From Myrica gale (Eukaryota; Streptophyta; Magnoliopsida; Fagales; Myricaceae), in NCBI GenBank assembly GCA_963930655.1, contig OZ005601.1, forward strand, positions 27,156,921-27,220,920: 64,000 nucleotides of DNA. The letters are read 5' to 3'. The notes below the pieces were generated by a model. It saw only the letters and a list, made by a program, of their open reading frames with translations, ran no database searches and was not told the DNA's origin. The first letter of the stretch is position 1, and each line of letters begins with the position of its first letter. Of the stretch, positions 11,549-23,408 are shown one piece after another. A program made the translations under genes and the position numbers.

Positions 11549-13300
11549 CGAAGACAAATAGATGGTGGTGGTGTGCTAGAGAAAAGGTGGCGATCAGCAT
11601 CATTGATTCAGTATGGTGGCAGGCCATGTGTGGTGCTGGAAGGTTGCGTTTGGTCTGTGACTGATGGGAATCATGAGGGCCAATGGTGGAGATTGTGGCT
11701 GTTGGGGCCTAGTTGCAGGAGATGCCATCATCAGTCATAGCAAAAATGAGTTCACAAGGTGGGTTGGGGACCCACTTGAGAGGGGGTCCGAGGGGCCTGT
11801 TGGCCTTGGGGTGTTTCTTTCGCTCCTTGTGGGGTATAAGTTTTGACAAGGCGATATGCAAATCCAAGCTTTCATATTGTTTAGTCAATTTTACAGCTCT
11901 GCAACTTTGTGAGTCAGCCAACCAAATCTTTATGAAAGGCAAGATATGACTCTCCCCCTTAATGCTAATGTTGCTGCCTTAATGCTCCGTGGGCCTTTCG
12001 TGTTTTATGCAGTAGGCATTATCATGACATTAGACTTTGTTTTTTTTCTCTCTCTCTTCTGTTGATGAAGAACCAAAAAGATCCAATCTTTCATTGAGCT
12101 AGCACAGAACCGTGGATGAACTTCAAATTCCATAGGTTTATTCCTGATGATCTTGGTCAGTCTACTTTATCATTGACGTTTTGAATTGGAAATTTGTGGT
12201 TAGGATAATCTATATGCAGGTATATATCATCGTATTTGAAAAGATCATAACCGTAGATTTTGCTCTCTAATCTTGATAAGGCCCTTGTGCATAGGCATGT
12301 TTCCCAAGCCCCCACTATGCTCTATTAATGTCCGCCGGGACTCCATGTCCATGCAGAGAGTAAACCTGGTTCGCTTCACCTGCCCAAATTGCCGGCAGTG
12401 CTCGTGCTTCCTTGGCAATTCCCAGTTTCTGCAAAAGACAAACACCATAATGTCGTTTGTGTCACGATAAGAACTGTATGCGCTTTGGAATTATTATTAT
12501 TTTTTTTTTTGTTAAAAACGCTTTGGAATGATTTGACTTATGAGGCTCTGTTACTTGGAGGGCTTATCTCTTTCTTTCTTTCTTTTTTTTCCTAATTTTT
12601 ATTTTTCCCTTTAACTTTTAAGAATACGAAGAATTATAACATCTAACTGGTCTTGAACAAGCAATTGTATGCTTAGAAGTTAGACCACGAGAGCAACTCT
12701 TTATGGATATGATGTTTAAATTCTTAATTTTGAACAAATAAATTAGAAAAAAAGCAAGTAGATTAATTATTGTTTTTTATTTATTTTAGAATATCACGTG
12801 TATATCCTTCCTAAATTCTGAATTTGAGCAATCAAGTCTCTAAACTATAGATTTACCCCAACTTTCACCTTACAAAAAAATGGTATTTAAATTTCTTATG
12901 TATTTCATATTTTTATTCATAGTTACCACTTGATCATACAAAATTATTTTATTTATTCAATTAAAATGAAGATATAATGCCTAGAATAAATGTATGTGTG
13001 TGTGTATATATATATATATAATGTATTAGTGCCTTAAGCAAATGCATTTTTGGTCTAACTTTGTGGATAAGGCCTAAGGTGGTACCTCACCTTGGCTTGA
13101 AAAGGGGGTACAGGTTTTTCGATAGCTATCAAATCCTCAATTGTGGTTTGGACACCCACCCCCTACGGAGCTTTGCCAATTGGCTACCGAAAACTTTAGA
13201 AACAGAAAAAAGGAATTATTAGAGAAGGAGCGTTTTTCTTTTTAAAAAAAAAATCAAATGGAACAATCATGATAGATGACACAATCGTCAATTCTTAGAG
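11549..13300. other. Intergenic, no gene seen
   Basis: Overlapping short frames on both strands (11416-11949, 12245-12595) lack domains. A (TG)n(TA)n microsatellite lies at about 12989-13020. Nothing else was recognised. Confidence 0.4.
12989..13020. repeat. (TG)n(TA)n microsatellite
   Basis: A run of TG dinucleotides passes directly into a run of TA dinucleotides. Confidence 0.9.
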
Positions 13301-13304
13301 GATG

Positions 13305-13477
13305 TTCAGTTGGGTAGTAATTTGAGAATGTTTTGTGTTTTGAGATTTTGTAGGTGATGTTAACTTTATTGGTATGCGTGCGATAGTTATTTTTAGGTGA
13401 TGTTAAAAAATATGTTCGGTTTGTGTATTCTCAGGATTCAAAAAATTCTGAGAATGTTAAAAAACCGAACAACCCCT
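13305..13477. repeat. MITE-like element
   Basis: The left side reads GTTCAGTTGGGTAGTAATTTGAGAATG and the right side TTCTGAGAATGTTAAAAAACCGAAC, with short inverted ends and internal repeats of GGTGATGTTAA. It resembles the insert near 25605-25830. Confidence 0.45.
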
Positions 13478-14721
13478 TAATAGATGGGCAGCGCATAGTG
13501 TCGGCAAGGTTAGGCAACTAAGGTCACCCAAAAAACTAAACCCCTGAAAATATTTTTATTTGAAAGAAAAATCTACTTGCTTTACCGGAAAAAGAAAAGT
13601 TCAAGTGACCTTAAAAAAATGGGTTAATGATGGTATACTAAATGCACCTATATTTGCATGTGTTGTGTATGAATCATATATATATCAAACGACACGTGGC
13701 CTAGTTAAGACGACAAATCTTTTATGGTCCTACAAGAGACTCTTGTCGTCGAACCTTGCCTATTTAGTATTTAGTCCCAAATTTCCCAATGGGTACTCTC
13801 CGCGGGCCGGACTCCATAAAAGATTCAATCCGCAGGGGGAGAAAAGATCAGTTCACCCTACCCATAGGCTTCACGGGCTTTGTAAGCCACAAAGAGAAAG
13901 CCAATGTCTGAGGCATAGAACAAAGCCCAGGCCCAAGTGTTTGAGCAAGCACAATTTGGGAAAGAAGGAAAGCCCACTGTTCTTAAGGTTTGGTTTCCCT
14001 TTTCTGGAGTATTTTTGTGTTTAATTTTCAGTTTTATTTACTTTATCGTAGTTCTTTTTGCCCCAATTAACGTTTGTGTTTAATTTTCAGTTTTATAATT
14101 AATTTTCTGTTTCTTACGTGGACGCAATTGTAGATCTCCAAATAAAATCATTTCCAGCGTACGTAGTAGAGTGTCTGTTCCTGTAACCCTTCACTATCAA
14201 TAAAAAAGCTCTTGTAATTATAAGAAATATAAATTAAATAATTACATTTATGCTTTTCCAACGGCTTAATTTTTCAGACAAGTTGCGATTTAATATACTA
14301 TTTATATAGAGCGGAGTTCCTGAGTTTTATTTTTTTGAGAGAAATTTGAGTATCTATTCACATACACCGAGCACGGTCAGACCTAATTCAATATCTGTAT
14401 GAGTCGGATTCAATGCCACAACAAATCTCGAACCGTACAACTTAAAATACACTGTAAGTCTAGTTTTACTGCTGGTAATCTCAATATCAATTGAAGCTAA
14501 CAATTTTGATATTAATTTGGGTAGTGCGAGATCAGCCAATCCAATATTTAAAATAATTCCGCAACAGTTCGAGCACTACCCAACAATATCTGACCAGGAC
14601 AGCCATGGGACTTACATTGGAAGCCCAATATCTGAAACATGTCTGGTATGGTTGCTCCCAGCTAGTCCCAACATGTCTCCGCACCTTACAAATCTTGTGC
14701 AATTAGACACGTTTATCGGTT
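13478..14721. other. Intergenic, no gene supported
   Basis: A 154-codon plus frame at 13560-14024 has no recognisable domain and an uneven composition, so it is not called. Nothing else was seen. Confidence 0.35.
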
Positions 14722-14730
14722 TTATAATTA

Positions 14731-15345
14731 GGGTTAATGACTAAAATAGTCCTTGAGTTTTATGCTCTTTATCGATTTGGTCTTTGGGTTTCAAATTTGG
14801 TCACATAAGTCCTTAGGTTATCTTCATTTATCGATTTGGTCCTTCCGTCCAATTCTGACTCTTTCGTGCACAGTCAGCTAACGGTGAGCCACGTCACCAC
14901 CAATAAAATTGCAACACGTGTATTTTTTTTAAATAAAATAAATAAATAACGTCCACTTGACATATTCGAAAAAAAAAACGAGCGAACAAACGGGGGAGAC
15001 CCCCCATTCGCGCGACGAAGGGGCTCCCTCTCGGCCCCCCACCGCCAGGGAGCCCAGATCTGGGCTCCCTTCGTCGCGCGAATGGGGGTCTCCCCCGTTC
15101 GTTCGTTTGTTTTTTTTCAAATATGTCAGGTGAACGTTTTTTTTTTAAAAAAATACACGTGTTGCGATTTTATTGGTGGTGACGTGGCCCACCGTTAGCT
15201 GACTGTGCACGGAGGAGACGGAATTGGACGGAAGGACCAAATCGATAAATGAAGATAACCTAAGGACTTATGTGACCAAATTTGAAACTCAGGGACCAAA
15301 TCGATAAAGAACATAAAACTCAGGGACTATTTTAGTCATTAACCC
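14731..15345. mobile_element. Mutator-like foldback element with 9-bp TSD
   Basis: The ends GGGTTAATGACTAAAATAGT and ACTATTTTAGTCATTAACCC are inverted copies. The inverted repeat continues inwards almost to the centre (arms close to 300 bp each, with a GC-rich core at about 14995-15095), so one strand can fold into a long hairpin. An exact 9-bp direct repeat TTATAATTA flanks it at 14722-14730 and 15346-15354, the mark of Mutator-superfamily insertion. There is no transposase, so it is non-autonomous. Confidence 0.9.
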
Positions 15346-15354
15346 TTATAATTA

Positions 15355-16080
15355 TTCAATCATGCTACGTTTGTATAACACGTGCGAGCGTTCTTTAGAA
15401 GGTGACGAATTTCTACTTCGTCAATCGTCGCTGACTATCCGTTTGCAAGTATTAAAAAAGATGTATGAAGGAATAATCTTCTTCCAATGAACGAAAAAAT
15501 CTGTCGCTGAATGACATCCACATTGTTGTAAGTGGAGTGCAGACGTTTATTCAGTAATTGTGTGGAAACGGTAATGATCGTGTGCACGTCTTGCCGTGCA
15601 AATGCATATAGATCAGGCAACGATATACTAAATGGATATATGATATCACTACAATAAAAATGATTTTGAGCTTCATTTGACACCCAAGATCACCTTCCGC
15701 GTTGGGCTATTATTTTCATGATATTATTTGCTAAAGATGTCAATTTTAAAATAACTAGACATTTAGGTGGTTTTATTTGTGGAAATGGTGGGGTGGTGCA
15801 AATTTTGGGGTATTAGAGTGAAAAAATAAAGATATTTTATAGGAGTTGGTGAAAAAGTGGAAAGAAAGAAGATTTTAGTCAATATTATAATGATAAAGAA
15901 TTGTATGATGAAAAAAAATTATTAATTTATAATTTTTTAACATATGCTCGAAATGTTGGATGTCCAACACCTCCTTAATAAAAATCCACGTTTTGTGGGT
16001 TAGAATCCAAAGTAGTTCAAATGACACTATTTATATCCAAAATTAGTATGCATGTCAACACGTTGGGTTCAAAATAATTT
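15355..16080. other. Spacer between the MULE and the RPL35A promoter
   Basis: AT-rich, no gene recognised. Around 15750-15990 is a GGTG/AAATTTTGG-rich piece that may be a further MITE. Confidence 0.3.
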
Positions 16081-16104
16081 CGCATATTTTTATCTGTATT
16101 TTAC

Positions 16105-16262
16105 AATATCTCGTTGGGCTGGGTTCCAAATGCTGTTCAAGAAAAGTTAGGCTTGTGCGTATTCGGCCCATCTAAAACATATGCTGCTCAATAAAGGCGG
16201 GCATTGTGCGTATTAAGCCCAGCTGATTAGGTTTTTAGGGCTAAAACCTAAAACCAAAAGAG
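16105..16262 (+). promoter_or_regulatory. RPL35A promoter: site II motifs and telo-box-like sequence
   Basis: Just upstream of RPL35A are TTGGGCTGGG (about 16113), CGGCCCATC (about 16164) and AAGCCCAGC (about 16225). These are TGGGCY site II elements in both orientations. They are followed by TTTTTAGGGCTAAAACCTAAAACC, which resembles a telo box (AAACCCTA). This pairing is well known in plant ribosomal protein promoters and supports coordinated, growth-linked expression. Confidence 0.7.
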
Positions 16263-16321
16263 GGCGTGCGTTCGTTAGGTTCTCCTGCCACTCGGTATAC
16301 TTTCTGAAGCCAGCGACCGAA

Positions 16322-17325
16322 ATGGTGAAGGGACGCCAGGGAGAGCGAGTGAGGTGTGCAGTCCTTTTCCCTTCTTGTTTTCTCTCTGAAATCCATATTC
16401 CATACCTCTACTTGAATGTCATGCGTATATATTTTGGCTAAGATTTCGTTTTGATCTTGTGTTTTTTCAGACTTTATGTCAGAGGAACAGTCCTCGGCTA
16501 CAAGAGGTACTGGGACATTATTTTCTTCTGCTTATATGCTGATCGATATGTTTACGTTTCTCTGAATATTTTTCTCTTTCCGTTCTGGCTTCTGTTGGGC
16601 TGCTCAGAAAAATCAAGACGAAATTGATTATTATCGGGATTGTTGTTGTTATCTTTTACTGTGTTCTGAAATTGTAAAAACACGAGGTTTTTGGTGTACG
16701 GATGCGTTAGATCGTAGTTGCTTTTTCTTAGCATAGCGTGTTGTTAATGAAAATTGTAGTACCCGTTTGGGTGCTAAGAGATATACGGAAAGGAACCGAG
16801 GTTTTTCTGGTTGAGACTTGTTTCTAAGAACTCCTGGGTCAGCGAATTACAAATAGCGATAGTGGAGAATCAAAGATGGTTCCGTGGTTTTGTTATTTAG
16901 TGTCGGATGTTTCTCCTGGAAGCTATTGAGTTGTATAGTGTTTGAATTTTTGATGGGTATGATGGGTCAGGTCCAAGTCAAACCAGTACCCGAACACTTC
17001 CCTGATCCAGATTGAGGGGGTGAACACCAAGGAGGAGGTTGCTTGGTACGCTGGCAAGCGCATGGCTTATATCTACAAGGCCAAGGTTAAGAACAATGGA
17101 AGTCACTATCGCTGCATTTGGGGTAAGGTGTCTAGGCCTCATGGTAACAGCGGTGTTGTTCGTGCTAAGTTCAAGTCGAATCTTCCACCAAAATCCATGG
17201 TATTGCAAAGAATATAGCATTTTGATGTTTCTAAATGGTGTTTTAAGAGACTTCTGAGCTTCCTTGTTTTGGTCGTTTTGCAGGGAGCTAGAGTTAGGGT
17301 TTTCATGTACCCCAGCAATATATGA
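16322..17325 (+). CDS. RPL35A: 60S ribosomal protein L35a (eL33)
   Basis: This is a component of the large cytosolic ribosomal subunit. The four coding exons are 16322-16353, 16471-16506, 16971-17199 and 17284-17325, all with GT-AG borders. The spliced frame has 112 residues, the usual length for plants. Seen in sequence: the start [11 protein letters not shown], then [90 protein letters not shown] and stop. Nearly every residue matches the plant consensus and no defect was seen. The upstream DNA has site II and telo-box-like motifs. A 3'-UTR intron is likely, since the stop codon is followed at once by G|GTAC and an acceptor lies at 18088. Confidence 0.97.
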
Positions 17326-18838
17326 GGTACATTTAGACTGTTTTTCTTCATATAACCTCCTTTTATTTTTGTGGGTTTGTTGCCACATCATAGCTAGGCA
17401 TGTAGGAAATCAGCTTTGTGGGGATAAAAAATTAGATGTTGGTTTATTTGAATACCCATCACTGATTGCTTCCTATCAGATGTTCTAATGGCTTTTAGGC
17501 TTTTCAAGCTTTCTTATTCGGGAGATGCTTATATTTCAATTGAGACCTTTGATGAGTGATCATTTCTTTCTACAGCCTTTTCTCCTTGGTGTCTTAATTT
17601 TTTGCAGTCATGGTTTATATAAGGATAATGTATTTCATGTCACCTTCTACAAATTCTCATTGGTTTCTTAATTTTGCTGCCATGGGTTATATAAGGATGA
17701 TATATTTCACGTCAGCCTCTTTCTTTGATTTTGAGATTGTTGTACTCCAAATCTTTTTTCATATTATTTTGCTTCTATTTGTCTGGTGGACTGAAGAATC
17801 ACCACTTGAATTTATCAATTTCATCTTTGTAGTATAGAAAATCTCTCTGTTCTGTGGCAACCGTTCTGAGATAATGGGATCATTTTGTTTTTGTTGTTTA
17901 CTGATCTGTTCGAATTAGAATAGCCATAGGGGAAATAAGTTGAATTATCATATGGTTGAGCCGTGTATGTGTTTCTAGTCCAGTATTTCTTTACCATTTT
18001 AATTACCATAGGGATAACTCAGAATGAATTTGTTTTCTTATTGGAGTCTTTATTCTGGTTCTTAAGTTCGCCTCTTCTTTGCTCTCAGAGGTTGTAGATG
18101 CTGGGATTGAGCTAGCAGCGGAAGAGTTGCGCAGTTATTTTTATGAGCTAAGTTTACATCATGCTTTTGCAGCTGAGCATTTTCCTTCTTTATTTAGGTT
18201 GGTGTATGGAACATCGTTGAACTCTACTAATTTGTTAAGAAGTTGCCACCTGTTTCTTTCTTGATTTTGATTATTTGGATTAGCACCATATAATAGAAAT
18301 GGATACTGGAAAGTCTTAGTTCCTGTTATTTGTGAATTTACTAGCATTTTTATTCTACAAATAATTGTTCCATTTCTATTATGTAATAAAGCAAGTTCTG
18401 CGGAACTATTAGAGTTCCCTTTGGGGAGAGATTGCAACGGTATTTATTTTCCAGTTAGACATGGAAGTAATAGTCTCCATACTAAGTTTATAAATAAGAA
18501 CGGAGGGTTATCATTAGAGCTGGGAGAGATGCTGGATACTGGTTTTATGGTATCTGGGTAGGAATTGTGGGGGCCTAGGGGAAGTGGCCATTGGGGGGAT
18601 CGCCAACACGTGTAGCATGAAATTGCAGGAGATACACCCGAGTTTCAAACCAAATCCAGCAAAGTACTGATTTTAGCATAACCAGGCCTTTATTTGCATC
18701 ATGACGGTATAAACAAGCAACAAACTGACAAAGCACGAGGTTTCGACACAAATGAAACACTGCTCCCACAGGACAGAAAGGAAAAGTATGGGACATATCT
18801 ACATATATCTAGTCCACAAATTTTTATCATAAGCACCC
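17326..18838 (+). other. RPL35A 3' UTR with probable intron, then spacer
   Basis: Right after the stop codon, TGAG|GTACATTTAG offers a donor. The next good acceptor is TTTGCTCTCAG at 18078-18088, followed by less AT-rich DNA (AGGTTGTAGATGCTGGG). A spliced 3' UTR is inferred. Open frames here have no domains. The gene converges on the peroxidase at 18839. Confidence 0.45.
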
Positions 18839-21629
18839 TTATAACTCAGCTGCAGTTTCCTGGTCCTCTTCTGGCAAAGTTGCTAAAGATGGATTGTCTT
18901 GATTCGTCACTGAGCATTTTGCACGAATTTCCCCTTCTGTGCCCGTCAGAACGCTCAACTGCCCCATTTTAATCATTGAGAACACGAACTTCTCAAAGAA
19001 GAGTTTCTCATCTTTAGCAAAGCTGGTAACAATGTCTTTTGTCCTACTATCCATGTACAAGTCTTGGTCCGACGTGAACAACCCCTGAAGATTCACGAGA
19101 CCAACATAGTACTTGTTATCGAACTTGTCGGGCGTCCTAATATCCATTACAGTGGTGCTTGTGGAATTGGCAGTGGGGCATACTTGCTTGAGGTCTTCTG
19201 CTAAAGTTTCGTCCATGGTAGGGTCTTGGTTTGGGTAGAGTCGGTCGGTGAACGCAGTGCAGTGACTAATTCCAATGGTGTGGCCACCGGAGAGGGCTAC
19301 CGCATCGGTGGCATCCAAGTTTTTGGTGGCCAAAGAGGTGAGAATGGCGCTAGTGTTGCTTGTAGGCGGGGGGATATTGGCCAATACTACATCCGTTGTG
19401 GCGGAGCTTAGTCCATCCCTCCTTCCTAGTGGTACACTGTAATCGGGACCACCTGACTATAGCAAATACGATTCAAGGAAAAAAGTAATGTATTTATGAG
19501 GAGCTTAGCATTATTTTAATGCGGAAGGCTAAAATTAGACCATTAATGCGTTTACCATGGAAACAGCATCGCGTGCAGCTATGGCGGCTATGTCAGAGCA
19601 AGAGACAACTCTTCCGCACTGCTTGTGGACGAGCTCACGCAGATCGTCGATGATCTCAAATGCCTCAGCCCTCAAGGTAAGGTTCGGCGTCGCATCCTGC
19701 TCACTTTCTCCACCGTCTAATCCATCAAGCAACACCGATGGCGACCCATCACACCCCTGCATATCATTTTATGTTACACGTATGTTTTGCAAGTGGCACG
19801 AGGCAAGGATGCGTTGACGTTGTGACCAACATTTGGGAAAAGTAGGAATGTAAGAAGAGCAAAGTGTCTTGAAGGTTAGTTGAAAGGTTGCATCAACTAC
19901 CATTTAAATTCAAACAATTACTCAAAAAAGTAATGTTTTAATTAAATAGGTTGTTCCTTTTTCCTCGTATAGGACTCGGACTTTGAATCTTTGTTTCTTT
20001 TGGAAGGACTAAATCATGAGCCTTTGCTTATTTTTCCATTTGGTTCACTTTCTACAAGACAAAACAAAAAGGAGAAAAGAAAATCGAGTGTGGGTGAGGC
20101 AGAGCGCATATTTTTCTATTTTACCTTGTTCTTCCAATTCCATTTCACTTCAAATCGGATTAGGAGTGTGTAACGGTGATGTAGGTGTCGGTTCCATCAC
20201 CGTTACAAATGGTGAGAAGAAATGGAAATAGGTACCGGCACCGGTTGACAAGAATAACTGGCGTTGCCAGTGCCGGTTTGACTGGTAATGGTTACAAGGT
20301 AACCTTGTAGAGAGGGAGAGGGAGAGAGAGACGCCGGAGAGAGGGAGAGAGAGAGAGGCGGAAGCGTACCTGTACAGTAGGGAGGAGAGGAGACTGGAAG
20401 AGACAATAATTGAGATTTCTAATGAAACCTCGATTGTATGAATACGACGCTGTTTGCTTTTTTTTTTAAACAATACAAATTGTTTAAAAATAAATAAATA
20501 AATAAAGCGGTGCGGTGCGTTTTGTATTGTTTAAAAATAAATAAAGTGGTGCGGTTAACTGTCGAAATAACCATTGGTTAACCAACACCGGTATTTGAGG
20601 GAGTGCCCAACCAGCACTGGCACCGAAAACCGGCGGGGAGCGACTCCCAATGCCGGAGCCAGTTTCGGTGATGGTTAAACAGCCATCGGCGATGACACTA
20701 TTTACCCCTAGATTAGATATTACCTTAGTTGACTACCGGATCTTTGGATCCTGTGTATTGTAGGACCTCTGGTCTATTTAAGTTTTTTGCTAGTCCTTTG
20801 GGTGTGACTTGGTTTGTAGTGACTACTTTTTTTTCTCATATATTAATATATAAATTACATTTGCCTAAAAAAATAAAATCTTATTTCGCTTCAGATCTCG
20901 TGTAATTTGTAAGAAAAGGTTATGAGGGCTGGGTTTCTGAAGAAGATTTTAAATAGTATGTTGTCTTTCCTTTTTTTTTTCTCCCCTCTTATTAAATCAT
21001 ACACTCATCAAAGCAAAAAATTCAAAACTTCCTCTGCTTTAATTTTATTTTTTGGGGAGTAATTGATGAAGGTATAGTTTCGTTAGAGAGTGCTCTCATG
21101 TCATGCATATGCACATGAGGTCTAACGATGCTCCTATCTTTCCCAGACCATGACCTAAAGATTTGCCTGAACACAACCTCCACCGCTGAGCAAAACGAAA
21201 TGAATTTTGATATTTGGAAATGGTTAGGCTTTTCAAGGACGTCATAAGAGAGTAAAGGACACAGTAGAAAAATACCTTCTTGGGAGGCCTGAGATTTTCT
21301 TACCTCCCAAGTACATACAGGGAGCTATTTCGATGAATGGGTTCCCAGTAGAAAGGTTGGGAGGCCTGATATTTTCTTACCTGAACAAAGCAGTCATGGA
21401 AATGGAGGCGAAGCAAGCCGGCAGCTAGGCCGATGTTCTTTTTGAATACCTTCTTGAGGTGCTTTCTCACTATGGATTCAAGCTTAGGACAGGTAGATTG
21501 GTGGAATGTCCAGGCGAGTCCATTCGCCAGAGGGGCAGAGGAGTAGTCTATCTCTGAGGCACAACCATGGGAAGCTAGTAGGAGAGAAGATATCAAAAGA
21601 AGAGAGGTAAAGCAAGTCGAAACAGTCAT
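18839..21629 (-). CDS. Class III peroxidase, Peroxidase-12-like (gene A)
   Basis: A secreted haem peroxidase that uses hydrogen peroxide to oxidise phenolic substrates in the cell wall or vacuole. Three exons: 21381-21629, 19556-19756 and 18839-19456, all phase 0, giving 355 residues. A signal peptide (MTVSTCFTSLLLISSLLLAS) precedes the mature start. Distal Arg74 and His78 lie in RLHFHDCF; GCDGS lies in exon 2; the proximal haem ligand His209 lies in LSGGHTIGISHC; FDNKYYVGL and KMGQLSVLTG follow. Exon 2 has VVSCSDIAAIAARDAV, slightly different from the other two copies. Intron 1 is 1.6 kb and contains a repeat-like insert. A TATAAAT box lies at 21671-21677. It is the most divergent of the three copies but looks intact. 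Confidence 0.93.
20168..20715. mobile_element. hAT-like non-autonomous insert in peroxidase A intron 1
   Basis: The segment is enriched in GCCGGT/ACCGGC words at both ends, with GA-rich DNA between (20310-20400). It starts near TAGGAGTGTGTAACGGTGAT and ends near ATGACACTATTTACCCCTA, which pair as weak inverted ends. The flanks agree at only 5 of 8 positions, so the exact limits and superfamily are uncertain. Confidence 0.4.
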
Positions 21630-21670
21630 GATTGGGTTTTTTTAGCAAACACAACAGCAACAGAAGGTTC

Positions 21671-21677
21671 ATTTATA
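21671..21677 (-). promoter_or_regulatory. TATA box of peroxidase A
   Basis: TATAAAT on the minus strand, 42 bp upstream of the ATG. Confidence 0.55.
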
Positions 21678-22930
21678 GGAAATTAAGGTCATAAAATAAG
21701 GTTTTAGATTAAAATAGACAGCCTGCTACCTCATGGAGGAAAAGTAAAATGGATTATGACTTCATACTTGTGAGGGGCTGATATCCATGTCTTGAAACAT
21801 GTAAAATGTTTCTTGCTACACAAAACTCTACCGTTTCACATTGCAACTTGGCTTTCAAGTATTGAAGTCATAGGAATTGAATAGCTTGTCCTCCATTTTT
21901 TTTTAGAAAGTGGAACAAAAACTCTTCTTTACCATTCTTAAACAGACCTGGCAACGAGAAATATCTACCTCTCCAATTCGGTCAAGGGGTTGATTCAGTG
22001 TTATTATCTTGCTTAGAAAATAAGGAAGGAGGGTTTCCTAAATGGCTCTCTGGGTCAGGTTATCGTGCAGTACCGATAAGAGGGTGAGGTCACGGTTATG
22101 TTCGTTTTCTACAATTTTTTTCAGGATTCAAATACATTCACAAAACTACCACCGAATATATTCAAAATTCAAACACAAACATCAATACATTTTACACAAT
22201 CTCCAACAATTTTTTAATTTTTTATTCAACATAAATTTTCTCTCTCTATACTTTTTCATATAACTCCAATATTTTTTTATTAAAAAATTACATCAAATTA
22301 TTTCTCTCTCTACTTTACACAAACACCAATAAAATATTATTTAATATAAATATTCACAACTTCTCTAAAATCCTACATTTTTACTCAAACTGAACATATG
22401 TCAGAATTCGAGCTCACATTCCATCAATCCGTACTACATGCGGTGGCATATAGACAAAATGTCATTATGGTTACGGTGAAAGGCAACCGGATGCAAAGCA
22501 TTCCGTAACACTTCCCCTTCGCAGGATGAAAGAAAAGGGAAGCCAGTGAGAAACTGAATCGCAGCAAATTCGTGGTCCACGCTGAACAGTCGGTCTGCGT
22601 CGTAGAGTGAAGGAATATGCCAATCAATTCATATAGACTTTAGTGAAATTTCTGTACAGAAATCCATAGAAATCGCGTTCATGAGCTTACACGACAGCCA
22701 GCTGCTTGTAGCTCGATTGACACCTCCTCTCTTTTTTTAGAGAGCCTGATGTCGTGTTTAAATTTTAACTCAGTTTGGTTCCTTTCCTCATCTATTAACT
22801 AGAAGAAAAAAAAAGCTTACGCGACAGCTACCAAACAGTCCAAGGTTTACGTCACTTTGCTTTTCTGCTAATAAATTGAAATTGTCTTTGGCTCCTACTT
22901 TATCAAGATGAAGTGAATATCTCTCTACCC
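21678..22930. other. Peroxidase A upstream region
   Basis: No gene seen. An AT-rich MITE-like piece lies at about 22105-22395 (ATGTTCGTTTTCTACAATTT to TACTCAAACTGAACATATG). The remainder should include the gene A promoter. Confidence 0.35.
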
Positions 22931-23024
22931 TTTCGGTGTACTTACATGTCATCTGCAAAGAAAAATAGCACTTATCACAGAGTAGGTAGTAACATCTTAT
23001 AGAGAAAATCATTAGGTATTTATT

Positions 23025-23408
23025 TCTAGGAAATTCAACGGGTCCTTAAATTTTACACGCTTTTACTTTTTAGTTATTGTGTTTAATTTTTTCAAATTTT
23101 AATCCTTAGGTTTATATTTTTTGACAAAATAGTCATTCTGTCGGTCTGTCGTCCATATGCTTAACGGAGCTCTTTGACACGTCAGCAAATTCTACCGATC
23201 GACCGCTCACATTCAAAACATATACCCGAATGACCGGTTCAAATTTGCTGACGTGTCAAAGAGGTCCGTTAAACATGTGGACGACAGACCAACGGAAGAA
23301 CTATTTCGTCAAAAAATATAAACCTAAGGACTAAAATTTGAAAAAATTAAACCCAAGGACTAAAAAGTAAAAGCAGGTAAAACCTAAGGACTAAACTGCT
23401 AAATTCCC
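23025..23408. mobile_element. Mutator-like foldback element
   Basis: The left part (GGGTCCTTAAATTTTAC, TTTTAATCCTTAGGTTTAT, CTGACACGT-type core) is mirrored on the right (ATAAACCTAAGGACTAAAAT, AAACCTAAGGACTAAACTGC). The two arms of about 170 bp are inverted copies around a short centre near 23195-23225. No clear TSD was found, so the ends are approximate. No transposase is present. Confidence 0.65.

Noticed and set aside
12245..12480. Minus frame with KRTRF and other basic residues, first thought to be a ribosomal or organellar protein fragment
   Set aside because: No continuous match to any such protein that I know; too short to support.
13560..14024. 154-codon plus-strand frame
   Set aside because: No domain, mixed composition, no splice or promoter context. 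Most likely a chance open frame.
14929..15120. Minus frame in the centre of the hairpin
   Set aside because: It is produced by the symmetrical GC-rich core of the foldback element.
20150..20473. Ser/Leu-rich frames in peroxidase A intron 1
   Set aside because: They arise from the GA-rich part of the inserted repeat.
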